Shown one piece after another: positions 34,401 through 45,229 of a stretch of 64,000 nt of DNA; the stretch's first letter is position 1, and every line of letters begins with the position of its first letter. This DNA comes from Atrichornis clamosus (taxonomy: Eukaryota; Chordata; Aves; Passeriformes; Menuridae). The notes under the pieces are model-generated. The model did not search any database, was not told the DNA's origin, and saw only the letters and a list, made by a program, of their open reading frames with translations. Both the position numbers and the translations under genes were made by a program. The stretch lies in assembly GCA_013400975.1 (NCBI GenBank), contig WBMZ01010254.1, positions 62,001-126,000 of the forward strand, in the 5' to 3' direction.

Positions 34401-34946
34401 GTCTGCCACACAGAGACATTTCTGGTGGCAACAAGCGCTGGCACCAGAGGAGTTTGAGTGGTGAAGTCTCGGGACATTTCTTTGCTTCCCTTTTTTTTTT
34501 TTTACCCAGCTCAGTTGTACTCAGGGCTCTTTGTGCCAAAGAGCCAAAGTCTTTGTCTAGATGGGAGCTCGTGAAGCTGAACTTTGCATTGCTGTGTCCC
34601 CTGAGCCAGCAGGGAAAGGTCGGAGATTCCAGACAGCGCTTCAGAGCCTGCTTCTCTCGGATTCAGCAAGAGCTGCACCTGGGCGGCACCAGGGGCAGGT
34701 CCCAAAAGCTGGAGAGCCCGGATATCCCACGTTTTGGCTGAGTGCAGTGAAACTGGGCTCTCCCTTCATCCCCAGCTCATTCTCCTGCTCATTTTTGGTG
34801 CCTTCACCATCTCTCACCCCTGGCTCTCCCATCCCGCGCCCCTTCCTGCCTGTTGAGTCTCCCAAAACAAGCCGAGTCCCTCCAGGCAAATAATTTAAAG
34901 TTATATCTATTTCCAGATGCCTTTTTCTCCCCCTCTCCTTTCCCAG
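34401..34946. other. Non-coding stretch upstream of an exon-like segment
   Basis: A T14 run occurs near 34490, and a pyrimidine-rich run (34920-34944) forms the acceptor-like tract of the next entry. Overlapping open frames on both strands at 34.5-34.9 kb have no recognisable product. Confidence 0.45.
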
Positions 34947-35048
34947 ATGATCAGGCTGTGCGGTGGGAAGACGTGAACTTCAGATCCCTGGAGCATGCAG
35001 AGCAACAAGGCGCCCAGGCAGGAGTGCCACCAGCAGCAACATCCCTCG
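34947..35048 (+). other. Splice-bounded 102-bp open segment (possible exon)
   Basis: A very strong acceptor (TTTTTCTCCCCCTCTCCTTTCCCAG) precedes 102 bp ending CCCTCG before GTAAAT. One frame is open through the whole segment, reading DQAVRWEDVNFRSLEHAEQQ and then a run rich in Ala, Gly and Pro; the length is a multiple of 3. I recognise no family. The donor is moderate. It could be coding, part of a lncRNA, or a decoy next to a natural pyrimidine tract. Confidence 0.2.
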
Positions 35049-35165
35049 GTAAATGCCGCTCCACGCAGCAGAGCTTCCCGGGGATTAAAGGAATCTTGGA
35101 AATGTCATTGCCCTGACCAAATGAGATAATTTGTATCTTCTGTCACCGGCATCAAATCCTCTCCC

Positions 35166-35228
35166 TTTTTTTTTTTTTTTTTTTTTCTCCTCAACCCATC
35201 CCCCTCCTTTTTTTTTTTTTTTTTTTTT
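35166..35228. repeat. Twin T21 tracts separated by 21 bp
   Basis: A run of 21 T (35166-35186), 21 bp of C-rich pyrimidine-dominated sequence (35187-35207) and a second run of 21 T (35208-35228) occur in tandem. The equal lengths suggest a duplicated 42-bp unit, though homopolymer length is prone to assembly error. Confidence 0.8.
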
Positions 35229-35252
35229 CTCCCATAATTAACTTGCGACAGT

Positions 35253-35287
35253 GGGAAGGTGGGAGAGAGGGTGAGGGTTGGGAAGGG
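35253..35287 (+). other. G-quadruplex-forming motif, six G tracts
   Basis: GGG tracts separated by AAGGT, AGAGA, TGA, TT and AA form a clear quadruplex pattern 25 bp after the second T21 tract. Confidence 0.65.
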
Positions 35288-35299
35288 AATTTCATGGGT

Positions 35300-35480
35300 A
35301 ATCCAGCTGCAGTATGGAAATGATGGTTGGGTAATTGTGCTCTCTAAATGAACTTGACTCGATGGTTGGTGTCAGGTTTTGTTAAGTGCCCTGGGCCAAT
35401 GGAGACTAATTAGGAATGCATTAAATATTAAAGCTCTCTGACATTGGGGCATTGATGGTGACAGAAGAAAAGAAATCCCA
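35300..35480. promoter_or_regulatory. Candidate conserved non-coding element
   Basis: Balanced, repeat-free sequence (GCAGTATGGAAATGATGGTT, GACTAATTAGGAATGCATTA) contains a CTAATTAG homeodomain palindrome near 35406. Stops occur in all frames. The function is inferred from texture only. Confidence 0.28.
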
Positions 35481-37945
35481 TAACCTAATCTGCACCCAAC
35501 AGGAGTAATTTATGTTCCCTTCTTTTAACAAAGAAAAATCCAATTATTTGGCCTGCTGGAAAAATATATTTAAAGGAAAAGTTAATTTAGAGAGGGGAAA
35601 AATATATATTAAAAATAATACAGATGCTGTCAACACAACCTGTGAGTGTCAGTTCCCCTGCAGTTTTGGTTTTGTTAGCAGGGAAAATATTTCCCTTTGG
35701 TGAGGCTGTTGACTGGATTTGCCATCCCAGCAGTGGAGGAGAAGAGTGAAATATTGTGCTTTTCTTCCTCTGTGGTCAGGTTAGCTCGATGCATGAAGGG
35801 ACGGTCATCAGGGGATGCTCGTGGCCACGCAGGGAGGGTGGGCAGTGCTTGTGGCTGTGCCCTGGGGCTTTGGGATGCTCCCACGTGGAAAGGAGCAGTG
35901 CAGCGTGAGGGCTGCAGTACAGGCGGGTCTGTGTAGGGCACCTCTGAGGTGAGGCACGTACAAAGCTTTCCGAAATCCCAGCAATTAAGCTCTGTTCCCA
36001 GGTCCCTACCAGCAGCCAGCCCTCACAGCTCCACCTCCACCTCCACACCTCGCTCTACCTACCAGTTTCCTGGGCAATTTTGTCTGACCTTTAGTTAAAT
36101 GTCCTGCTCTCCCAGGCAGCTCGTTTCTGCTGGTCTGTCTGCTTATGCAATCTAATCAAATCCAGAATGGAATATAATCAGCCTCATCCTGTAACAGCAA
36201 CTTGCACAAACACCCGTCTCACTGTCTGCTGCCCTGTCTGTGCCTCTGGCTGAGCTCATCTCTCCCTCTCAGCCTGTCCCTGCGGGTTTAGCCTGTTATG
36301 GTGAGATTTGGAAGAAATTGCTGGTGGGATATCCGAAAGCCCAGATCCTGGGTGGAGTGAGGGCTGGGAGGAGAAGGGTGCCCACAGATGTGCAAATTGC
36401 CCGGCCCTGCAGCACCCAGGGGTGCCTGTGGCACCTGTCCACACAAACACACCTGGTGTCTTTCTCCATCCTCTTAGCCTCTCTTTTCCCCCCTGTTTCC
36501 AACAAGACAAAAAAGCCCTGCTCATTTAGGAAATTACCGGAAGGCCATTTTCTAAAGGAACTTGGTTGCCATGGGTTACCAGATGCTTATCTGCCGCCGG
36601 TGTGCTCTTGCTAACTGCAGCCATTATGGGGAGAGGCTAAAGAAGGAGGGCTGGGATAGCTGGGAACACCAGAGCACTCCACGGAAGAGCAGGGAGTGTG
36701 TTCTCCACACACCAACTTTCCCAGGGCCTGGGGTTTTTGTGTCATTGGCTCCAGAGTCCATCAGCTGCTGGGGTTGGCAGCAGGCTGGCACTGAATAGAA
36801 AGTTGGTCTGAAACTTCCTTTGCAGTGGGATCAGGGGAGAGATGAGGTTGGAGATGAGGTGGTAGGTGAAGTATCTGAAGTGTCCAGAGAAAGAATGTGG
36901 GGATTTTTCATTTGGATAGTAGGGTTAGGCTGAAATGGTCAGGGAATGTGGGAAGAAAACGCCTGCTGTGCAGAGCAATGCTGGTCTGTGTCTGTGCTGC
37001 ACTCTGCATTCGTGTGATGCTTCTGAGCAAGGCTGGTGCAGAGAGGAGGAAGTTCACCAAGGAGTTTTCTGGGAAGAGTGTTCCTGTTTAGCACAAGAAG
37101 AGCACTGAAGGAACCCAGGCTGGGGCAGGAGGCAGAGAGGACTGGGACAGAAGGGGAGCACTGGGGCCCTGTGATAGACAAATAGTGCTGCCCTTCATCT
37201 GAGCATCTTCTGCTGTTCCCATCCGTGCAGCCCCGTGTCCTTAGGGGGTCCCTGATGCTGGGCTGTGTCCCTTCCCTGCACCACTACTTGAGCTGATCAG
37301 GATTACAGAACCATCCATAATCCCCATTTCCCCTCATTCCTGGTACTAACCTAGTCCTTTACCCCATATCTTCAACACTATGAGTCCCCAAATCCTTTTT
37401 CTCCATGGTCCATCCCAACCCTGGGGATTTCTGGGGCCCCTTGGTCCTGCAACCCTCCCTCCCTGCTGCAATTTCAGCCTCTCCATCAGCACAGAGAGAG
37501 CACTTTGCTACTACAATAATGAGCAAGAAAGAAGCTAAAAACAATACTTTACATTTCAAATAACTCCTGACACATCCCTTGTCTTTTTCTAACAGAATGA
37601 CAAGTGACTTTATCCTGAAAGAGAAGGCAGCCTCCTAGAGCTGTCTACATTGTCAGAAGAAATAATTTGTAAATTCTCTGACTACCTCTGTCACCGTTCG
37701 ACTTTTCCATCCTTTTCATTTCTCCCTCCTGTAAAGTCCCTTTATGTGCTATTTCCCAAAGTGCTGCACTTACTTTGAATGTTTTCAGCCAAAAGCAAAC
37801 TCCTTCTCATCTAAAGGTAGGAAGAAAAAAAAATCCCTGCCCAGAATGAATTAACACGCTGCTACTTCTCTCTCTCTCTGGTCCCTGCATCTGCATCGTG
37901 TACAAGATGTGAACTTTAAAAATAACTAGGTCTTTATGACTTATT

Positions 37946-37961
37946 AAAAAAAAAAAAAAAA
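37946..37961. repeat. A16 homopolymer
   Basis: Sixteen consecutive A, with no retrocopy body or target-site duplication recognised on either side. Confidence 0.8.
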
Positions 37962-38271
37962 GAATGCTAATGAGAGAGCAAGACACACAGAAGCCCTGGA
38001 AGGAGGATTTGTTCAGGGCAAGAATAACTAAAATATTTACTAATGAGAGGCAGAAGAGAAAGTAATTTAAAAGATTTAAAATAGTTGTGTGTGGGTTTTT
38101 TTTATTCATGCTTCCTTTCATTTTCATTACATATTTCAATATTTGCCTACTTTCCAGCAAAAGATTTACCTCAAGTGCGTACAAATTATCTGGCATTTGG
38201 TTAAGGACAATATGTCTAATTATGGCTCTAAAGACCTGAAATATTTTCGACTTAAGCTAAAAGTCAAACTG

Positions 38272-38285
38272 AAAAAAAAAAAAAA
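38272..38285. repeat. A14 homopolymer
   Basis: Fourteen consecutive A inside AT-rich unique sequence; no retrogene recognised next to it. Confidence 0.8.
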
Positions 38286-39611
38286 GAGTAAAATTAATAA
38301 TCCTTTTAAAATTCATTCCCATGATCATAGTTGCACAGAACACCTCAATGCCAAAGATTAAACCAAGGGAAATATGAGAGCGAGGAGGAAAAAGAGAGAG
38401 AAAAATAGAATTTCCCACATTGTGCCCTGATTTAACCTCCACTGAAGACACAGCAAACCTCGTGTTAAACTGTCTGGATTTGGGTGATGTCTGTCCTCAA
38501 CCCCTCTGGCTCCTGCTCTGCCAGGGAGGATGCACCTGGCTGTGGGAGCCAAACCCTCCAAACTCTGCTCCGATAATGAGGTTCAAACTGTGGTGATAAA
38601 TATCTATTTACTGCTGCACCTCCTCATCCCTGCTTCCCCTCAACCTGAATAACTGAGGAAACTCAATTGAGCGTATTAATTCTTTTCCCCTGGGGGTGAG
38701 GAGAAGGAGGATAAGCAGCAACATCTCCAGAGGGTTTCCTGTGCTCCAGCAATTCATCTGTGGCGTAGAGGGCAGAGTGACCCATCCTCAGGAAGGCACA
38801 GAGGTTGCAGGTGTGCTAATTTCATGAAGAAGAAAGGCACTGCCAAATAAAGAACAGATGGCTCCAGTCACTAGTTATTTATTTCTATAATTAGTTGCAA
38901 GCTGTGGTCTCAGAACTTAAAGAAATGGTCGATTTCTATGAAATTCCTTCCTGCGTTGGGCAGGGTGGAAGCTGGGCTGGGCTATGGCAGTTTGCAGGCT
39001 GTGATGCCCCAGCTGCGTGTTCCACTGCACGTACCACTGCTCTGGGCTCCTGAGAGAACTGCAGCCCGGTAAAAATCTCCTCCCTGACCGGTGGAGCCCG
39101 TGAGAACATCAAGGACTGGTTGGGCTTGTCATGTAGGAGGGCGTTTAAGTCTGAGTCAAACTCAGCTCTGTTATCCCCTTATAATGCTTTTCCCCCATCA
39201 ACTTAATTCTCCTCTAGTGATTTCCCCAGCTTGTCCTCTTCTGATCTCACTTTTCCCTTCCCTGTTTCTTTTCCCTTTGTTTTCCCTGGTGTTCCATCTC
39301 TCCAGGGTCACACCCAGACTCCTTTTAAGTGATCAGGAGCAGTGAGGACTCGCTCTGGAGTCAGCCTTTGGTGCAGGCTGTGCTCAGGCTCAGCTCTGAT
39401 AACATGATGTTGCTACAGTCCCTCTTATCTGTCCTCCCAGAACCTGGCCTTGCCAGCCCCAGCCACATCCTTCAGCCTATCTGTTCTCAAATGTGGGATC
39501 AGCAGATCAGGGGGGAATATTTTATTTGGTTCTGGAAGCATCAGGTAGGAAAGATTTTTGCCAGCCCATCTAGGCATGTCTAATCTAATTTATTTTATTT
39601 TTTTTTTTAAG

Positions 39612-39664
39612 ATGCAAGCTCCTATGCTGGAATTGTTAGTAAATGCAGGTCTGCAAGCCTGTGG
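39612..39664 (+). other. Splice-bounded 53-bp segment (possible micro-exon)
   Basis: A T-rich acceptor tract ending TTTTTTTTAAG precedes 53 bp ending TGTGG before GTAAGTAAA, a near-ideal donor. Two frames are open (MQAPMLELLVNAGLQACG and ASSYAGIVSKCRSASLW). No family is recognised. Short length and a poly-T acceptor make chance likely. Confidence 0.15.
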
Positions 39665-41975
39665 GTAAGTAAATCATTTGCTGGGTCTGTTATAAATGTG
39701 CCAAGAGCATCTCATGACAATACCTTTTAATGATAGTCAATAAATAGCAAAAGAAAAGAATTACTGAAGAGATTTATCTATGCAAAACTTTCGTGCTTTT
39801 GACTTTAAAAAGGTGTGTTCTTTATTTTTGTTTGAATAGCTTCATACAGGCAAATATTAGAATTTATTTTTCAGCTATTTCACAATAATAACAACACAAC
39901 CCCAAACCCCAGACAAACCCAGAAACACTCAAACTTAAACCTGAAGAAAATTATCTGCCTCTATGGGAAAGAAACTAATGAAATCCAATCAAATCTCAGC
40001 TGGAAGAACAAAGAATGGTGGCTTTGGGCATAAATCAGACATGGAATTAATTTTGTTCTTTATTACATGCCTTAAAAATAAAAAGAGGGCACCCTACGCC
40101 TGGGAGTGCTGAACAGATTGAAATGATGTCCAGAGTCTGCCAGCTCCAGAGTTCAGGCAAACAAGACTGGTTCAAAATCAATATGAATCCTACTGGTGAT
40201 AAAAATGCCCCCAGAAGCACTGAGGGTAGAGAAGCCTTTTGCATGTCTCATTTTCCAGGGTGGGCAGAGGGATGCGCATGACACAGCAGGGACCAGGTGA
40301 GGACGGTCCAGGTGTCCAGGGTTTCCCTGGGCTCACCGAGAGCATTTTTCCAGGCACATCTCAAAACTGCAGCTGTGCCACAGCAACCCCTGGAGTGGGC
40401 CAGGCTTTTATCCCCCCACCGCGGACTTCTGATGGAAATGCCAAAAGCTCAGTAAAGGCAGAGATGGAGCCCGAGCACGGCTGAAATTTCGTGCTGCTCT
40501 TCACTAGGCAGGACTATCTTCGTGATATTTCTCTCCTCAGACTAAACAGTGACCATCCCTTCTTTGTACGTGCCCCAAACTGCTCTTAAATTCATCAAAG
40601 TGAGCAACATGTGGGGAAAGTCTCATCCCAGTTCCTCTTTTTGCTGGCTCTTCATTTTCTCTCACCATTAAAGGCAGCACAGAGCTACATTTGGAATTTC
40701 TACCCCAGGTTTTTTTTTTCCTAGCTTGCAATAAAAACTTTAATTAGACATTTATTATAGATGAGGAAGTATGAAAAAAAAAAGCTCCAAAGTGAAAAAA
40801 CACTGAAATTTTAATATTTCCATTGTGACTAGTTCCACTTTTGAAAAATTAAAAGGATAAAAAACCAAACCATAACAGCACCAAGTTAAACAAAATATTT
40901 TGGTCTGATTTACTGAATTTCCCTGTAATTTTTCAGATCAGTTTAGTATTAAACATCTATTTGTCTTTAATGATGCGCTTCTTGCTGGAGTTGTAGAAGT
41001 GCCAGCTTGCTGCAAAAATAGGGATCACAGAATTCCAAAGAGCATATCCAAAAAATATCCTGGAGTGCTGCAATGTGCCTGATACACCATGAAACACAAG
41101 AGGAATTCCTCCTCAGAGAGCCTCACTGGTACAGGAGAATGGGTGTCCAGCTTCTAATTTTTTGTAAGGCATTGTTTAGTGTGTCATAACTAAAATAGGT
41201 TCATTATTTTGTTTGATTGGTTTCAAGCAAAACATTTCGAAAATTGAAACATTTGAGCCATGGTTCTATTTTTAATCAGTCTTTTTTTCTGGCTGAAAGT
41301 ATATATTGCGTGTTGATCTTTCAAATAAACAAACAAACTCCACCAAATGTAAATTTTTCCTTTGAGAAACTGCATTTTCCATTGTGTGTTTCCAATTCAT
41401 CCCAATGGAAAGTGCCTGAATAATTCAATAATGCATGAAGAACTGAGGGTAAAGGAATGGAAGCGAAGCCTGAATGCTATTTGGCCAAAGCCCAGAATTA
41501 GGCTGGGGGTAGAAAGATGAGCGTGGAGTGATGTAAACCCTCTTAAGTGAGGCCTAATGATTCACAAATGACATGAAATGCATAGGTGGGGTCATTTGTA
41601 TCCCGCATGCAGGCAGCAAGGGATTTGAAAAGTGCAGGAGAAGAATCATTGGCCTAATCAGAAAAAGGGGCCAACCTCAGCTCTGTTTTCCTTCACAGGA
41701 ATCTGGTGGAAGGTGGCAGGACCTGGGCAAAGGTGTCAGCCTGGCTGGAGGCTGCTGGGCGCCTTCCTGGGCAGGGAGCTGGCATCAGTGCAGGAGGAGA
41801 TTTAAAGGGAAAATCACTTTGGGGGCTGTCATCAACTGCAGGGGCTTTCAACTGGGTGTTAAGGGTACAAAGTACAAGTTTTACTCCTGGGAAAAAAACA
41901 TCTGTACCATGTCCCCACTGCGATGCAGAGGCTTGAGGGGCAGGGCCTGGGATGATGCACAGGCACTGCTTGATC

Positions 41976-42030
41976 TCCTTCCTTCTTTCCTTCCTTCCTC
42001 CCTGTCTTCCTTCCTTCCTTCATTCTCTCC
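41976..42030. repeat. Imperfect (CTTC)n microsatellite
   Basis: CCTT/CTTC units recur across about 55 bp with one G interruption (CCCTGTCTTCC). Confidence 0.8.
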
Positions 42031-44177
42031 ACACTTTTTAATTCTAAATTAATTTCCTGAGACGAGGAGAAGGTGCTAAGCTGCCTTAGCTTTGTCCTTG
42101 TGAGCAGCAGGTCTTCCCTTGATTGAGGGAATATTTTCAAACCTCAGTGTGCGGCGTAACATCAGTTTTTGACAGGCGAGTCACTTCACGTGGCCCCCAG
42201 TCAACCTCTCCCCCTCTCTACTTCGCCCTCTGATTGTGCCCTGCTAAAGATCTCTGTGCTTTTGCTTCCCCAGGAGGTCAGAGCTGCTCTGTAACCACCC
42301 CACCTGCCAGCAGCCAGCTCTCCCAGCTCTGCAGTGGGTCAGGAGTCACAAAATCCCGAGCAGGTAGAGGAGAACTTGGGGAAACTTCTTCAGATCTGCC
42401 CCAGGAGAGAGACAGCAAGGACAGAGCAACGCCACGGAGAGCTCCTGGACACCTTCTCCTGCCCGTGTTCCCAAGAGCAAGCCCTGCAAGTGCCACTGCC
42501 ATGGGGGTCCCTCTGAGACCCACCCCAAAAAACCCTCCAAAACACACAGGGAAAACTGGATAAGGAAACTACTGTCTTTTCTTCACTTGTAAGAAAGGCA
42601 CGGAAGCATAAAAATATTATTTATTGCGAATAAAGCTTCACCCTGACTAATTCTTCAGAGGGGCCCTGGGCAGAAGTGGCTCGTCCTGGGCCACAGAGAG
42701 AATCTTGTGGGAGGAAATGTAGAGGACGAGCCCGATGTGTCACCATTATCACATAACTGCCATGAAGTCAGAGCCCTCCAAATTACTTTGGGCAAAACCT
42801 GGAGATGTGACATCAACTCTGTCACCTGCTTAATCTGAGAGAAAGCAGGGGGAGGTGAGAGCAAGGTCAGCATTTATCTTAGGAAGGAAAGGCTAAGCTG
42901 AGCTACACAAACACATAACCCCCTCCTCTATCTCTCTGCCAGCTCTTGAGAGGCAGATCTGCCAGCACTGAAGCTCATGTGTCAGTGGGAGAACACTGTT
43001 ATCTTCTTATCAGGAGATGACAACCACAAATACCTTGGCCTGAAAGACTGCTCTGCTATCACCAGGGGTGAGCATCAACCTGCTTCACAAATAATCTAAT
43101 TTAGGTGGATAACAGAGGACTTCAGTGTGGGAGGTAAAATTCAGAACTCTGTGAACAGGACAGAAATTTCTCACATGAATGCAAACCTGGTGCAGCAAAA
43201 GCACACAAACTTTTTTTCTCTACTTGCAGATCTGATGTGTTTGAGGCAGGGAGGGAATAGGTCATCAAGCTGGTTTGTATGCAAGAGATACATTAATCAT
43301 TAATGGAGTATTAGTATTTAAAGTCCCCAGTTCTCCCCCTAACATGCTAAATAATCCCTCCTGCCACGGATGGTTTGTTTCACCGAGTAATCCACTCATC
43401 CTCTGCTATAATCACAGCAGGCACAACTTCCGCAGGGACTTTTCAGTGTCAACAGACTTTGGACTGTGATGTCTCTGAGACAGAGAATTTTCTTTTTGCT
43501 GTGTTTGTGTACCTGCAGGTAAGTTGGGGGAGCAGCTTTTAGAAATGCCGTGTACAGAGCAACTGCAGTTAGTCACTGCTCCATCCTTCTCTCTCCCTGG
43601 AGCATTCCGTGTCCTTGTGTCTCTCCCAGACACATTTAAAAGAACAATTTTTCTTGTGACAAGTAAGGCAAGAAGTGTGAGCTTGTGTCTGACAGGTTCA
43701 GGGAGAAGCTCACAATGAGGCAATTAGACATGGAAAGTGCTGATTAGAAGCACCATCACCCATAGCAAAGAAAGAAAAAAAAATTTAAGTAGCAGGAGGA
43801 GAAGGGAAGCGGGGATGAAGAAAAGATAAAATGAAGCACTTGATGAAAAAGGTTGTTATAAAAAAATTGTGGCTGACAAGGTCTGATGCCAGGCTCCAGG
43901 ACTGCTCTGGAGGGAGCTGGGCTTGGTTACCTCTGGAGACAGGAGGCTGCCCTTGGTGGGAAAAAAACCTGAACAGCTTTTCATTGCCGCGCTGGGGTTG
44001 CCAGTCACCAGCTCCGCAGAGAGCTCCCCTCTGGCCCAGCCCAAACCTGTTTCCGCAGCCCTCTCATCTCCCCTGTGGCAGGAGCGGTGACTGTGCTGTT
44101 TCCAGATGGCCCCAGCCAGCCCTGGGTGCCCGCTTCTCCCACAGTGCAGGTGCTCTCTGGGGGATTGCTGGAAAGCC

Positions 44178-44196
44178 AAGAAAGAAAGAAAGAAAG
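44178..44196. repeat. (AAAG)n microsatellite
   Basis: Four AAAG units in AAGAAAGAAAGAAAGAAAG, short and perfect. Confidence 0.8.
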
Positions 44197-44895
44197 ACAC
44201 CTTATGCAAATCCACTCCACGTCTATTTGACTGCCTTGGGTTGGACAGAAGGAACCTGTAGCCCTTCTGCCACTGTGGCCACCAGCTGTGCTGCAAGAGG
44301 TCATCAAAGGGCAGAGGTGAGCCCTGGAGAAGGGGCAGAGGGCTGGGGAGTGAAGGCAGAGCTGCTCCAGACATCCTGATTTCAAGGAGGGGTTTTTAAA
44401 AGGGTTCTTGCACACCCTGTAATCCACCCTGAGGAGGCAGGGAGGGAGGGGAGGAAATAACACAGCCCAAACCTTCACTGAACCATCCTTTTTGAAATGT
44501 GTATTCTCCATTTTTGTCTCTCTGGTAATTTTTAGCAAACAGCAGAAGCATGAGCCTGGTGTAACCATCCCAGGGAAGGTTCAAAGGGCTGCAGAGTGCC
44601 CAGATCAGATCTACGTGTAGCTGGATCTGCCTCACAGGGTGCTGACAACAAGCAGTAAAATATTAACACCAACACAGCAATAATATCATTATAAAATGCA
44701 TGAATCTCTAGGGCTGTCACTGTGCTGGAGGGCCTGGCTACAGCAGATTCCAGCAAAGCCTGGCTCCAGGGACAGGGATCCTCTGATCTCCAGCTCCAGG
44801 AGGTGGCCACAGGGTGGTCTTGGTGACTCATGATGGGGCATTAGATGAAAGGCACCGGCTCTGTGTGAACTGTGTGAACAAATAAAGTAATATAA

Positions 44896-45229
44896 TATCC
44901 TCCAGGACCTGAAGAGAGCCCTCGAGGAACATGGAGAGGGATTATTTACATGACCATGCAGTGACAGGGCAAGGGGGAATGATTTCAAACTGGCAGAGGG
45001 CAGGGATAGATGGGATATTGGGAAGGAATTGTTCCCTGTGAGGGTGGGGAGGCCCTGGCACAGGGTGCCCAGAGCAGCTGTGGCTGCCCCATCCCTGGAA
45101 GTGTCCAAGGCCAGGCTGGACAGGGCTTGGAGCACCCTGGGATAGTGGGAGGTGTCCCTGCCCATGGCAGGGGTAGCACTGGATGATTTTTAAGGTCCCT
45201 TCCAACCCAAACCATCCTGTGATTCCATA
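44896..45229 (+). mobile_element. CR1 LINE 3' fragment, sense
   Basis: Runs in sense order from CTCCAGGACCTGAAGAGAG through GGCAGAGGGCAGGGATAGAT, GGGATATTGGGAAGGAATTG, TTCCCTGTGAGGGTGGGGAG and CTGTGGCTGCCCCATCCCTG. It ends with TTTTAAGGTCCCTTCCAACC and CATCCTGTGATTCC. At about 330 bp it is the longest and one of the best-preserved CR1 copies here, probably relatively young. No reading frame is retained because only the 3' untranslated part is present. Confidence 0.95.

Larger units (their letters stand above)
35481..39611. other. Non-coding stretch, no gene recognised
   Basis: Unique sequence. The part 36150-36230 and the patch 36525-36620 look conserved in texture; the latter carries GTTGCCATGGGTTACC (36565-36580), two direct RFX-like half-sites rather than a canonical inverted X-box. 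AT-rich sequence with A16 (37946-37961) and A14 (38272-38285) runs lies at 37.9-38.3 kb. No transposon was recognised. Confidence 0.45.
39665..44895. other. Non-coding stretch, no gene recognised
   Basis: AT-leaning unique sequence to about 41.4 kb, then GC-richer. A CTTC-type microsatellite is at 41976 and an AAAG array at 44178. CAG|GTAAGT at 43518 is a perfect donor but it directly follows an acceptor-like tract, leaving no exon. Frames of 172-187 codons at 43.8-44.6 kb overlap on both strands and look like chance. Confidence 0.5.

Noticed and set aside
36565..36580. Possible RFX X-box GTTGCCATGGGTTACC
   Set aside because: A canonical X-box has inverted half-sites; here the two half-sites are in direct orientation.
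43500..43525. Perfect CAG|GTAAGT donor
   Set aside because: The same CAG also ends an acceptor-like tract (TTTTCTTTTTGCTGTGTTTGTGTACCTGCAG), so no exon lies between the two signals.
43831..44568. Overlapping open frames of 172-187 codons on both strands
   Set aside because: They run antisense to each other through GC-rich DNA, have no recognisable domain and no splice or promoter context. Long frames of this kind are expected where stop codons are rare.
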